Assembly: GCA_963756715.1 (NCBI GenBank)
Contig: CAVWOV010000042.1
Coordinates: 62,001-126,000, forward strand
Reading direction: 5' to 3'
Source: VAZQ01 sp963756715
GTDB lineage: Bacteria; Pseudomonadota; Alphaproteobacteria; Rhizobiales; Xanthobacteraceae
DNA: 64,000 nt
Shown: in pieces, positions 35,758 to 45,122 of the stretch
Numbering within the stretch: position 1 is the stretch's first letter
How the letters are laid out: every line of letters starts with the position of its first letter
The notes under the pieces: model-generated
Seen by the model: only the letters and a program-made list of their open reading frames with translations
Database searches by the model: none
Told to the model about the DNA's origin: nothing
Translations under genes and position numbers: made by a program

Positions 35758-36754
35758 ATGAAAGTGCTTCGCTCGATCCGATGGATGCTGCTTATCGCGG
35801 GCACGGCCTCGCTGCCGACAATCGGGAGCACGCTGCCGGTACGGGCGCAGACCTATCCGAGCCAGCCGGTCAAGATCGTTGTGCCGTTCGCGGCCGGCGG
35901 TGGCGTCGACGTAGTCGCGCGCATCATTGGGCCGAGGCTCAGCGAAGTGCTGGGGCAGCCGATCATCATTGAGAATCGCGGTGGCGCGGGCGCCAGCCTC
36001 GGCGCCGCTGCAGTCGCGAGCGCGGCGCCGGACGGCTACACCTTTCTGTTGGGGACAGGCAGCACGCACGGCACCAACTCGAGCGTGTACACCAAGCTGA
36101 GCTACGATCCGGTGCGCGATTTCGTGCCGGTTGTTCAGGTGACGACATCGCCGCTCGTCCTTGTCGTGCCGCCCAGCCTGCCGGTGAAGTCCGTTGAGGA
36201 ACTGATCGCACTCGGGCGCAGCAAGCCCGGCGAACTGAGTTTCGCGTCCTACGGCACCGGCAGCATCAACCATCTGGGCGCGGAACTGTTCAACTCCATG
36301 GCCAAGATTTCAGGCGAACCATATTCCCTATCGGGGCGCCGCTCCGGCGCTGACCGACCTGATGGCCGGCCGGGTTCAATACACCTTCGATGGCGTCGCG
36401 ACCTCGCTTGGTTATGCGCGCGGCGGCAGCATCCGGATCCTCGGGGCGGCTGGGCCCAAGCGGTCGCCGGTGATCCCGGACATCCCGACGATCACCGAAA
36501 AGGCGCTGCCCGGCTTCGAGACCGTCGTGTGGTTTGGGCTCTTTGCCCCGGCCAAGACGCCGCCCGCGGCAGTTGCCTTGATTAATCGCAAGGTCAACGA
36601 GGTTCTCGCCATGGCAAGCATCAAAGAAAGCTTCGCCAAGCTCGGTATCGAGGGCGTCGGCGGTACGCCTGATGCGCTGGCGGCGCGAGTCCGGGCCGAG
36701 ATGGAGAAGTGGGCGAAGCTGGTGCGGGAGAAGAACCTGCGCTTCGACCAATGA
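35758..36754 (+). pseudogene. Tripartite tricarboxylate transporter (Bug) receptor, frameshifted, orphan
   Basis: About 331 residues across two frames. It has a signal peptide and the family motifs TYPSQPVKIVVPFAAGGGVD, GQPIIIENRGGAG and VRDFVPVVQV. The frame breaks near 36313 (surplus G) just before ANHIPYRGAAPALTDLMAG. Bug proteins bind carboxylates or aromatic acids in the periplasm and deliver them to TctAB-type transporters; none lies here. The neighbouring catabolic genes suggest an aromatic or dicarboxylic ligand. Single-base break, so possibly a sequence error. Confidence 0.88.
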
Positions 36755-36817
36755 GACGGGCCGCGCCGCCTTGAACGAGCGTGCCGTCAGGACAACCAGG
36801 AAAAGGAGACGCAAGCC

Positions 36818-38149
36818 ATGACCGCCCCGCGGCGACAGATGCATCTCGGCGTTTTCGTTCTCGGTACCGGCGATCATTCCGCCGGCTGGCGCTACGACGG
36901 TGCTTACACAACGAGTTGCAGTCTTCCGGTGATGAAGTCGATTGCACAGATCGCCGAGCGGGGAAAATTCGACCTGTTCTTCCTCTCCGACGGGTTGACG
37001 ATGGATGTCAACGATCATCCGTCCTTCCTGAACCGTTTCGAGCCGCTGACCCTGCTGTCGGCGCTCAGCATGGTGACGACGCATCTTGGGCTTGGCGCCA
37101 CGGTGTCGACAAGCTTCAGCGAGCCGTACAACGTCGCCCGCGCCTTTGCGTCGCTCGACCATATCAGCGGCGGCCGTGCCGGCTGGAACGTGGTCACCAG
37201 CACGAACAGTGCGGCCGCGCTCAATTTCAGCCGGGAGCGGCTCAACGAGCACGACCTGCGCTACGAGGTCGCCGGCGAGTTCGTCGATGTGGTGCGCGGG
37301 CTGTGGGACGGCTGGGACGACGGCGCGATTGTTGCCGACCGGACGACCGGCACCTTTCTCGATGCCAGCAAGGTGAGGCCGCTCAACCACAAGGGCCGCT
37401 TCTTCCAGGTCAAGGGACCGCTCAACATCGAGCGCTCCCCCCAGGGCCACCCCATCATCATCCAGGCTGGAGGCTCGCCGCCCGGGCAGGAACTCTCGGC
37501 CCGCTCGGCCGACCTGGTGTTCTCGGTGGTGAACGGCGATGCGGCGTCCGCCAAGGCGGCCTACGACAGCCTCAAGCAGCGGGTGATCAAGCACGGCCGC
37601 CGTCCCGAGCATGTCGCGATCCTGCCTGGCGTGATGCCGATCGTCGGCGAGACCGATGCGCAGGCCAAGGAACAGCTCGACCGGCTGCAAAGCTTCCTGA
37701 CGCCGACCAATGCGCTCGCCTTGGTGTCGCAGCGGGTCGGCTACGACATCTCGGGCTACCCGCTCGACGGTCCGGTCCCGGACTTCCCCGAAAAGACCGA
37801 TCGCGGCCAGTCGTTTTCGCGCACGCTGCTCGAGATGGCGCGGCGTGAAAAGATGACGCTGCGCGATCTCTACAACATCACTGCGGCCGCGCGCGGCCAC
37901 TGGGTGGTCTACGGCTCGCCGAAGCGGATCGCCGACGTGTTCGAGGAATGGTTCACCGCCGAGCGCGCCGACGGCTTCGTGATCATGCCGCCCTATTTCC
38001 CCGGCGCGTTCGAGGACTTCGTCGACAAGGTCGTCCCGGAACTGCAACGCCGCGGCCTGTACCGGACGGAATATTCCGGGCAGACGCTGCGCGACCATCT
38101 CGGCCTGCAACGGCCGGCCAGCAAGGGCCAGGCGCTGCAATCGGCGTAG
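36818..38149 (+). CDS. LLM-class flavin-dependent monooxygenase (NtaA/SnaA/DszA type)
   Basis: 443 residues with AAAAGGAGACGCAAGCC before the ATG. Family markers: GAYTTSCSLPVMK region, FFLSDGLTMD, EPLTLLSALSMVTTHLGLGA, SLDHISGGRAGWNVVTS and NHKGRFFQVKGPLNI. These enzymes use FMNH2 from a separate reductase to hydroxylate or cleave substrates such as nitrilotriacetate or organosulfur compounds. It lies 63 bases after the Bug receptor gene and before the molybdenum hydroxylase genes, so it is probably part of a degradative set. A paralogue is at 59745. Confidence 0.9.
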   Translation: MTAPRRQMHLGVFVLGTGDHSAGWRYDGAYTTSCSLPVMKSIAQIAERGKFDLFFLSDGLTMDVNDHPSFLNRFEPLTLLSALSMVTTHLGLGATVSTSFSEPYNVARAFASLDHISGGRAGWNVVTSTNSAAALNFSRERLNEHDLRYEVAGEFVDVVRGLWDGWDDGAIVADRTTGTFLDASKVRPLNHKGRFFQVKGPLNIERSPQGHPIIIQAGGSPPGQELSARSADLVFSVVNGDAASAKAAYDSLKQRVIKHGRRPEHVAILPGVMPIVGETDAQAKEQLDRLQSFLTPTNALALVSQRVGYDISGYPLDGPVPDFPEKTDRGQSFSRTLLEMARREKMTLRDLYNITAAARGHWVVYGSPKRIADVFEEWFTAERADGFVIMPPYFPGAFEDFVDKVVPELQRRGLYRTEYSGQTLRDHLGLQRPASKGQALQSA

Positions 38150-38295
38150 GACCCGGATCGCGACGATTATCAAGGTTCGGCGGTTCCCTGCAGTATCTGC
38201 GGCGCTCGGAGACACAAATGTCGTTGCGGTGGACAGCGGCATCGCGGGCGGGCGGTACGCTGACCGCCACGCTCGCCTGCCACGGAACACGGTGC

Positions 38296-38781
38296 ATGAC
38301 CGATAAAGTCGACATCACGCTCAATATCAACGGCCTGGACTATCCGGTCCGCGTCGAGCCGCGGCGCACGCTGGTCGACGTGATCCGCGACGACTGCGGG
38401 CAGACCGGGACGCATATCGGCTGCGAGCACGGCGTCTGCGGCGCCTGCACGATCATCCTGGACAACGAAGCCGTGCGCTCCTGCCTGATGTTCGCCGTGC
38501 AGGCGAATGGCAAGAAAATCCGCACCGTCGAGGGACTGGCCGACGGCGACAAGCTGCATCCGCTGCAAAATGCCTTCATCACGCATCACGGGTTGCAGTG
38601 CGGGTTCTGCACGCCGGGCTTCCTGATGCTGGCCACCAACGCGATCGAAACCAATCCCGACATCACCGACGACGAAATCCTCGAGGTCCTGTCGTCTAAT
38701 CTTTGCCGCTGCACTGGCTACCAGAACATCATCAAGGCGGTGCGCAGCGCGGCCGCCGAGATGCGCGCCGGCGCGCGGTGA
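38296..38781 (+). CDS. [2Fe-2S] subunit of a xanthine-dehydrogenase-type molybdenum hydroxylase (CoxS-like)
   Basis: 161 residues. The plant-type cluster ligands are in GCEHGVCGACTI plus a distal Cys (SCLMF); the second cluster is in CGFCTPGF and LCRCTGYQNI. This small subunit carries electrons between the Mo site and a FAD subunit. The large subunits follow at 40254 and 42743, but no FAD-binding medium subunit (CoxM) lies in the window. ATG 38296 is chosen because the family starts there; the frame is open upstream. Confidence 0.92.
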   Translation: MTDKVDITLNINGLDYPVRVEPRRTLVDVIRDDCGQTGTHIGCEHGVCGACTIILDNEAVRSCLMFAVQANGKKIRTVEGLADGDKLHPLQNAFITHHGLQCGFCTPGFLMLATNAIETNPDITDDEILEVLSSNLCRCTGYQNIIKAVRSAAAEMRAGAR

Positions 38782-38831
38782 ACAACCGCGAGCGGCTGCC
38801 GGCGCAAGGCAAGGGCTTTCGCCGCAGCTTA

Positions 38832-38990
38832 CCCTCCCCCCGCCATAAGCGCGTTCACGCGCGTCTTCGACGTGCTATGGCGGTGGGGAGGGTCGGCGAG
38901 CGAAGCGAGCCCGGGGTGGGGGGTGTTAATGGTGCGCAAAGGCGCCCCCACCCCCGACCCCTCCCCACCGCTCCGCGGGGGGAGGGGAGC
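38832..38990. repeat. Compound G/C-rich intergenic repeat
   Basis: Contains nested inverted repeats: 38832-38848 pairs with 38876-38893 (ACCCTCCCC...CGCCATA type), and a second GGGGTGGGGGG/CCCCCACCCCC arm pair lies in 38912-38990. It is of the same kind as the elements at 32973 and 40078. It separates the Fe-S and amidohydrolase genes. Confidence 0.7.
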
Positions 38991-39037
38991 GCACCGAGAC
39001 TGCGGCACGAGCGTCTTACTCATAAGTGAAAACCTGA

Positions 39038-40039
39038 ATGCCAATCGACGTTCATGCTCATTACGTTCCGCCGCAACTGATCGCCGCCATCGATGCGCGC
39101 GGTGCGGATATCGGCGTGCGGCTGGTGCGGTCGGAGGGTGCGACGCCGGCCCTGCAGTTCGACTACGGCTTCAAGGTCCGTCCGTTCTTTCCACGGCTGA
39201 TCGAGCCGGTGGCGCAGCGCCACGCCTGGCTCGATCAGGAGGGCATCGACCTGCAGGTCGTCGGCACCTGGCCGGACATCTTCGGCTACGGGCTGACCGT
39301 CGACGCCTGCAGCGCCTGGCACCGTATGCTGAACGACACGCTGGCGGAATGGTGCGCCGACAATAGGGACCGTTTCGCCTGGATCTGCTCGGTGCCGTTG
39401 ACGCAGGCCGAGGCCGCGGCCGCCGAACTCGAACGCGCCATGGCGATCGGCGCATGTGGCGTCATCATCTCGTCCAACATCGAGAACACCAATATCGGCG
39501 AACTGTCGCTCGATCCTTTCTGGCGCCAGGCGGAAGCGCTCGGCATGCCGGTACTGATCCATCCGGTGCTGGTCGGCGCCGCGCCCCGCGCCGCCAAATT
39601 CGGCCTCGCGCAGGTCGCGCAATACACCTTCGACACCACGCTCGGGGTCGGCTCGCTGCTGATGTCCGGCGTGCTCGATCGCTTTCCCCGACTTAAGCTC
39701 GTGCTGTCGCACGGCGGCGGCGCCTACCCCTATCTCGCCGGCCGCTTCGACATCATGCATCGCCGGATGGACCGCGCCGCCCAGGGCGACGTCGCGGCGC
39801 AGACGCCGTCGGCCTACGCCACCCGGATGATCTACGACAGCATCGTTCACGCGCCGAAGGCGTTGCGGTTCCTGATCGACGTGGCCGGGCTTGATAACGT
39901 GGTGCTGGGGACCGACTATTCGTTTCCGCCGGCTGACATGGAGCCGCTCGCGCTGTTGCGTTCGGCAGGATTGTCGGCGGGCGAGATCGAGGCGATTGCC
40001 GATACCAATCCTCGGCGAGTCTTTGCGCGATTGCCGTGA
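39038..40039 (+). CDS. ACMSD-like amidohydrolase (decarboxylase family)
   Basis: 333 residues. It starts with the metal-binding HAH motif (IDVHAHYVPPQ), and has HPVLVG, SHGGGAYPYLAGR and GTDYSFPP in the order seen in amidohydrolase_2 enzymes such as aminocarboxymuconate-semialdehyde or resorcylate decarboxylases. A single active-site metal is expected. It is embedded between subunits of the molybdenum hydroxylase, so it probably acts on the hydroxylated or ring-opened product. Exact substrate not predictable. No strong ribosome site. Confidence 0.85.
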   Translation: MPIDVHAHYVPPQLIAAIDARGADIGVRLVRSEGATPALQFDYGFKVRPFFPRLIEPVAQRHAWLDQEGIDLQVVGTWPDIFGYGLTVDACSAWHRMLNDTLAEWCADNRDRFAWICSVPLTQAEAAAAELERAMAIGACGVIISSNIENTNIGELSLDPFWRQAEALGMPVLIHPVLVGAAPRAAKFGLAQVAQYTFDTTLGVGSLLMSGVLDRFPRLKLVLSHGGGAYPYLAGRFDIMHRRMDRAAQGDVAAQTPSAYATRMIYDSIVHAPKALRFLIDVAGLDNVVLGTDYSFPPADMEPLALLRSAGLSAGEIEAIADTNPRRVFARLP

Positions 40040-40077
40040 CAGGCGGCACGGCACGAGGCGCCGCGATCTCGGTGCGC

Positions 40078-40176
40078 TCCCTCTCTCCAAGGGGGAGAGG
40101 GTTGGGGTGAGGGGGCTACCGTGCTTTGGATAGACCGTAACCCCTCACCCCACCCCTCTCCCAATGGGAGAGGGAG
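40078..40176. repeat. G/C-rich intergenic inverted repeat
   Basis: Arms at about 40078-40115 and 40141-40176 (CTCCCTCTC/GAGAGGGAG with inner hairpins CCAAGGGGGAGAGG type). It belongs to the same general family as 32973 and 38832, and lies between two same-strand genes. Confidence 0.75.
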
Positions 40177-40253
40177 TTCGACCGAGTCCGCCGACAGATA
40201 ATCGGCAATGCGAATGGTAGAAATTGGATCACTCATCACAGCGCCGGGGCCGG

Positions 40254-42593
40254 ATGGCGATTGAAGCAAAGGGCGATGGCCTTAAGACCTGGGTCGGCCG
40301 CTCGATCCGCCGGGTCGAGGACCCGACCCTGGTCACCGGCCAGGGCCGGTTCACCGGCGACCTGCCGGCGGCACGCTGGGTGCGCTTCGTGCGCAGTTCG
40401 GTTGCGGCTGGGCGGATCGTTCGCATCGCGACGCCCGAGGGCGCAACGGTGATCACCGCCGCCGATCTTGCCGCGGTGAAGCCGATCCGGCCAATGCTCC
40501 ACAAGTTCAACTACGTTCCGGTCGGCCAGCCGGTGCTGGCGACCGATGTGGTGCGCTTCGTCGGGGAGCCGATCGCGGCTGTACTCGCGCCGACGCGCGA
40601 AGAGGCTGAGGACATCGCGGACCGCGTCGAGGTCGAAATCATCGAGATGCCGGTGGTCGTCGATGCGCGCGCCGCGCTCGCGCCCGGTGCTCCGCTGGTC
40701 CACGATGAGGCGAAAGGCAATGTCCTTGTCGAGGGACGCGTGAAGACGCCGGGCTTCGACGCCACGGTCGCGGGCGCGCACCGGCGGGTCAAGATCGACA
40801 TTCGCTCGCGCCGGCAGAATGCGCTGCCGCTGGAGCCGCGGGCGGCGCATGCCGCTTGGGATCCGGCGAGCCAGCGCGTGACGCTCCACTGCAGCACGCA
40901 GATGCCGCACGCCATGCGGACGATCATCGCCGAGCTTGTCGGCATGCCGGAATCTGACCTCCGGGTGATCGCGCCCGACGTCGGCGGTGGCTTCGGCCAG
41001 AAGATGTCGCTGGGACCGGAATACGTCATCGTGACCTGGCTGGCGCGCAAGCTCAAAACATCGGTCGCCTGGACAGAAGACCGGCGCGAGAATCTCGTCG
41101 CCTGCTTCCACAGCCGCGACCAGTACGTTTCGCTCGAAGGTGCGTTCGATGCCGATGCCCGATTGCTGGCGCTGTCGGCGGACATCGTCGCCAATGTCGG
41201 GGCCTATTCCTGCTATCCGACCACCTGCGGCGTCGAGCCGCTGATGGCGATGGCGGAAATGCCGGGGCCTTACGACGTGCGCGAGTACGACTGCGTCTCC
41301 CGCGGTGTCGTCACCAACACCTGCCCGATGGCGCCCTATCGCGGTGTCTCCCGCCCGGTGATCACCTTCACGATCGAGCGGCTGATGGACAAGGCCGCCG
41401 CCGCGTTCGGACTCGATCCGGTGGAAATCCGCCGGCGCAATCTGATCACGACATTTCCCTATACGTCCGCGATGGGCTTGGTGTTCGACGAGGCGACCTA
41501 TGTCGAGACCATGGACAAGGCGGTCGATGCCGCCGGCGTTGCGGCCTTCCGGGCGCGTCAGGCGAAATCGCGGACCGACGGACGCTATCTCGGGTTCGGG
41601 ATGGCGACGTTCTCCGAACGCACCGGCTACGGGACGCCGGCCTTCGCGGCGCGCGGCATGGACGTGACTCCGGGCTGGGAAACCGTGGAACTGGCGATGG
41701 ATCCGTCCGGCTTCATCGAGGCGCGGATCGGCGCATCGCCGCATGGCCAGGGCCTGCGGACGACACTGTCGCAGATCATTGCGGATGAACTCGGCACCTC
41801 GCCCGGTCGCATCAAGATTGTGCATGGTGATACCGACCGCACGCCGTATGGCTGGGGCACGTTCGCGAGCCGCTCGCTGGTGATTGCCGGTGGCGCCACC
41901 TTGCTGGCCGCCCGCAAGGTGCGCGCCAAGCTCCTCAAGATCGCGAGCGTCATGCTCGAAGCCTCGGCGGACGATATTGTGCTCGAAGCCGATACCGCGC
42001 GGGTCGCCGGTACCGACCGGGTGATGGCCTTCGAAACCCTGGCACGCGCGGCCTACCATCAGACCCATCTGTTCAAGGGCGACGTGACGCCGGGCCTGGT
42101 CGAGAGCGCGACCTACGATCCGGCCGGCACGTTCTCCAATGCCTGTCATATCGCGCTGGTCGAAGTGGATACCGAGACCGGCGGCGTGCGGATCGAGAAA
42201 TTCCTGGTGGCCGAAGATGCCGGGCGGCTCATCAACCCGATGATCGTCGACGGGCAGATTCATGGCGGTGTCGCCCAGGGCATCGCCAACGCACTGCTGG
42301 AAGAGATCATCTACGACGACACCGGAAACATTCTCACCGCAACGCTCGCCGACTACCTGCCGCCGACGGCGCATGAAGTGCCGCCGATCGAGATCCATCA
42401 TCTTGAAACCTGGACCGGGGCATCGATCACCCAGGCGAAGGGATTGGGCGAGGGCGGCGCGATCGGCGCGCCGGCCGCGGTCGTCAACGCGATCAACGAT
42501 GCGCTGTCGCCGTTCGGCGTGTCGATTGACGAATTTCCGGCGACGCCACAACGCATTCGTGCGGCGCTGCGCGCGGCGGGAGCGCGGAATTGA
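40254..42593 (+). CDS. Molybdopterin-binding large subunit, xanthine dehydrogenase/CoxL family, copy 1
   Basis: About 779 residues. Fold markers: RRVEDPTLVTGQGRFTGD, VGGGFGQKMS, the active-site loop APYRGVSRPV, GQGLRTTLSQI and the catalytic Glu in LGEGGAIGAP. These enzymes hydroxylate aromatic or heterocyclic carbon with water as oxygen source. The loop differs from the CO-dehydrogenase AYRCSFR signature, so CO oxidation is unlikely. A TTG start at 40224 is possible. The upstream CoxS-like subunit (38296) would supply electron transfer. The second large subunit follows after a palindrome. Confidence 0.92.
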   Translation: MAIEAKGDGLKTWVGRSIRRVEDPTLVTGQGRFTGDLPAARWVRFVRSSVAAGRIVRIATPEGATVITAADLAAVKPIRPMLHKFNYVPVGQPVLATDVVRFVGEPIAAVLAPTREEAEDIADRVEVEIIEMPVVVDARAALAPGAPLVHDEAKGNVLVEGRVKTPGFDATVAGAHRRVKIDIRSRRQNALPLEPRAAHAAWDPASQRVTLHCSTQMPHAMRTIIAELVGMPESDLRVIAPDVGGGFGQKMSLGPEYVIVTWLARKLKTSVAWTEDRRENLVACFHSRDQYVSLEGAFDADARLLALSADIVANVGAYSCYPTTCGVEPLMAMAEMPGPYDVREYDCVSRGVVTNTCPMAPYRGVSRPVITFTIERLMDKAAAAFGLDPVEIRRRNLITTFPYTSAMGLVFDEATYVETMDKAVDAAGVAAFRARQAKSRTDGRYLGFGMATFSERTGYGTPAFAARGMDVTPGWETVELAMDPSGFIEARIGASPHGQGLRTTLSQIIADELGTSPGRIKIVHGDTDRTPYGWGTFASRSLVIAGGATLLAARKVRAKLLKIASVMLEASADDIVLEADTARVAGTDRVMAFETLARAAYHQTHLFKGDVTPGLVESATYDPAGTFSNACHIALVEVDTETGGVRIEKFLVAEDAGRLINPMIVDGQIHGGVAQGIANALLEEIIYDDTGNILTATLADYLPPTAHEVPPIEIHHLETWTGASITQAKGLGEGGAIGAPAAVVNAINDALSPFGVSIDEFPATPQRIRAALRAAGARN

Positions 42594-42622
42594 GATGATG
42601 CGCAGGCGCAACGATCTCGACT

Positions 42623-42720
42623 GTCATTCCGGGGCGCGCGTGAGCGCGGGCCCGGTATCCATACGCCGCAGCCGGGATGACGGATTCCGGGTTCCGCCGT
42701 TTCGCCGCGCCCGGAATGAC
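42623..42720. repeat. Intergenic inverted repeat with GTCATTCCGGG termini
   Basis: The ends at 42623-42638 and 42706-42720 are reverse complements apart from one base, with Arg/Gly-rich inner sequence. This is a typical dispersed palindrome of Bradyrhizobium-type genomes. It lies between the two large molybdenum subunit genes. Confidence 0.8.
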
Positions 42721-42742
42721 GAACCGCGAAAGCAGGCGTGAC

Positions 42743-45037
42743 ATGAACTTCGTCGGCCGTTCGGTAACGCGTCTGGAAGACCGGCCATTGGTGACCGGCC
42801 GTGGCCGTTTCGCGGCCGACGTGGTCTTTCCGCACATGTTGCACATGCGGCTCGTGCGGTCCGGCCATGCCCATGGCCGGATCGTGTCGATCGACACCCG
42901 CGCGGCGCGGGCGCTGCCGGGCGTTGTCGCGGTCTGGACCTTCGACGATGTGGCCGATATTCCGCCGATCGATTTCCGGCTGACCAAGCTCGAAGGACTG
43001 ACGCCGTACCGCCAGACCATCCTGGCGCACAAGCGCGTCCGCTATGTCGGCGAGCCGGTCGCGGCGGTGTTCGCAACCGACGCTTATGTCGCCGAGGACG
43101 CCGCCGATCTGGTCGTGGTCGAGGTCGAGGAACTGCCGGTCATCATCGATGCAAGGTCGGAGCTGGGCGAATTTGACGATGACCGTTCGACTGAGCCGGC
43201 GATCGTGGAGAAATCCTACGGCGACATTGCTGGGGCGTTCGACGGCGCGCATGCCGTGGTGGAACTCGACCTGACGATCGGGCGGCACTCCGGCGTTCCG
43301 ATGGAAACGCGCGGCGCGATCGCGCGCTACGACGCATCGCGCGACGTGCTGGAGATGCACGGCGCCGCCAAGGTACCGCATTGGAACCGTGACAACATCG
43401 CCCGCATGTTACGCCGGGCGCCTTCCACGGTGCATCTGTTCGAGGGCCATACCGGCGGCGGCTTCGGCATTCGTGGCGAGCTTTACCCCGAGGACGTGCT
43501 GGTCTGCGTCGCGGCGCTGCGGTTTGGCCGGCCGGTGAAATGGATCGAGGACCGGCGCGAGCATCTGATCGCCGCCAACCATTCGCGCCAGCAGCACCAC
43601 CAGGTGCGCGCCGCGGCCGACGCGCAGGGCCGCATTCTCGGCATCGACAACGAGTTCTTCCACGACCAGGGCGGCTATGTGCGCACCCACGCCGCCACGG
43701 TGCCGGATCTGGCCGCCGCCATGCTGCCGGGCCCTTACCGGGTGCCAGCCTATCGTGCGGCCGGCCATGTGCGGCTCACCAACAAGACGCCAGGCGGCAC
43801 CTATCGGGCGCCGGGGCGCTACGAAAGCACGTTCGTGCGCGAGCGGCTGATGGATGCGCTGGCGAACCGGCTCGGGATCGACCGGATCGAATTGCGCCGG
43901 CGCAATCTGATCTCCAAGGAGGAGATGCCCTACACCCGGCCGCTGGCGACACTTGGCACGCAGGTTGTGCTCGACTCCGGCGACTATGCGCGTCTGCTCG
44001 ACACCGCGCTGGCGGCCGTGAAGTGGCCTGAGTTGCAGGAGGACCTGCGGCGGCGTCGCGCCGGCGGCGAATGCGTCGGGGCGGGGCTTGCCATCTTCGT
44101 GGAGAAGAGCGGGCTCGGGCCGTTCGACGGCGTGCGCGTTACGGTGGACACCTCCGGCTTCGTCGAGGTGGTCACCGGCGCTGCCTCCGTGGGGCAGGGG
44201 ATGGAGACGGTCGTCGCGCAAATCTGCGCCGACGCTCTGGGCGTCGACTACCGCCGGGTCCGGGTGGTCCATGGCCAGACCGACCGGATCGCATTCGGGC
44301 AGGGTGCCTTCGCCTCCCGGGTCACGGTGATGACCGGTGAGGCCACCCGGCTTGCAGCCGCCGAAGTGCGCACGAAAGCCATCGAATTGGCGTCTGAACT
44401 GCTGCAACAACCGGCCGAAAATCTCGAAGTCGCCGACGGAAAGGTGGGCCTTCGGGGCGCGCCTTCGGGTCCGTCGCTGACGCTGGCCGAGGTCGCCAAG
44501 GCGCTCGAACCGGCCTCGAAACTGCGCGGCGACCGCACGCCCGGCCTCGCGGCCGACGGCTGGTTCTACACCGACCACATGAACTACCCCTATGGCGTCC
44601 ATATTGCGGTTACGCGGGTGGATCGCGACACCGGCGGCGTCACCGTGGAGCGCTATCTCGTCGCCTTCGACGTCGGCCGCGCGGTCAATCCGATGCTGGT
44701 CGAGGGCCAGATTGCCGGCGGATTTGCGCAGGGATTGGGCGGCGCGTTGCTGGAGGAGTTTCTCTACGACGAGCGCGGCGAGCCGCTGTCGGTGAACTTT
44801 GCCGACTACCTGATGCCGACCGCCCGCGAGGTGCCGTTACTGGACGTGGTGATCACCGAAGATGCGCCGAGCCCGCTCAATCCGTTGGGTTTGAAGGGGG
44901 CGGGCGAGGGCGGCTCCAACGCGGTTGGGGCGGCGATCGCGTCGGCCATCGACGATGCGATCGGCATTCCGGGCGCGATCACGCGCCTGCCGGTGACGCC
45001 GCAGCGGCTGCGCGATATCCTCAAGCGCGGCCGCTGA
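42743..45037 (+). CDS. Molybdopterin-binding large subunit, xanthine dehydrogenase/CoxL family, copy 2
   Basis: 764 residues. Markers: VTRLEDRPLVTGRGRFAAD, GHTGGGFGIRGELYPEDV, the active-site loop GTYRAPGRYES, SVGQGMETVVAQI and the catalytic Glu in KGAGEGGSNAVG. Differs from copy 1 throughout, so this is not a recent duplicate. Two large subunits with one Fe-S protein and no FAD protein suggest either two substrate specificities sharing one electron carrier, or separate partners elsewhere. Start at 42743 with a weak GCAGG; the longer open frame passes through the upstream palindrome. Confidence 0.92.
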   Translation: MNFVGRSVTRLEDRPLVTGRGRFAADVVFPHMLHMRLVRSGHAHGRIVSIDTRAARALPGVVAVWTFDDVADIPPIDFRLTKLEGLTPYRQTILAHKRVRYVGEPVAAVFATDAYVAEDAADLVVVEVEELPVIIDARSELGEFDDDRSTEPAIVEKSYGDIAGAFDGAHAVVELDLTIGRHSGVPMETRGAIARYDASRDVLEMHGAAKVPHWNRDNIARMLRRAPSTVHLFEGHTGGGFGIRGELYPEDVLVCVAALRFGRPVKWIEDRREHLIAANHSRQQHHQVRAAADAQGRILGIDNEFFHDQGGYVRTHAATVPDLAAAMLPGPYRVPAYRAAGHVRLTNKTPGGTYRAPGRYESTFVRERLMDALANRLGIDRIELRRRNLISKEEMPYTRPLATLGTQVVLDSGDYARLLDTALAAVKWPELQEDLRRRRAGGECVGAGLAIFVEKSGLGPFDGVRVTVDTSGFVEVVTGAASVGQGMETVVAQICADALGVDYRRVRVVHGQTDRIAFGQGAFASRVTVMTGEATRLAAAEVRTKAIELASELLQQPAENLEVADGKVGLRGAPSGPSLTLAEVAKALEPASKLRGDRTPGLAADGWFYTDHMNYPYGVHIAVTRVDRDTGGVTVERYLVAFDVGRAVNPMLVEGQIAGGFAQGLGGALLEEFLYDERGEPLSVNFADYLMPTAREVPLLDVVITEDAPSPLNPLGLKGAGEGGSNAVGAAIASAIDDAIGIPGAITRLPVTPQRLRDILKRGR

Positions 45038-45122
45038 GCGCTGGCGTCTGGTCAGGCAAGTGATTGTGGCAGGAGGGCCGGTAATCGCACCGGCGCGGGT
45101 TACTTTTGTCAGGTAACGGTAA

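Noticed and set aside
40254..42593. Aerobic CO dehydrogenase large subunit
   Set aside because: The CO-dehydrogenase active-site loop AYRCSFR is not present; the sequence has APYRGVSRPV, and no coxM lies adjacent.
40236..42611. A 791-codon open frame on the minus strand opposite the first molybdenum large subunit
   Set aside because: It mirrors a clear conserved protein on the plus strand; its translation is Arg/His/Asp-rich with no domain. High GC content lengthens antisense frames.
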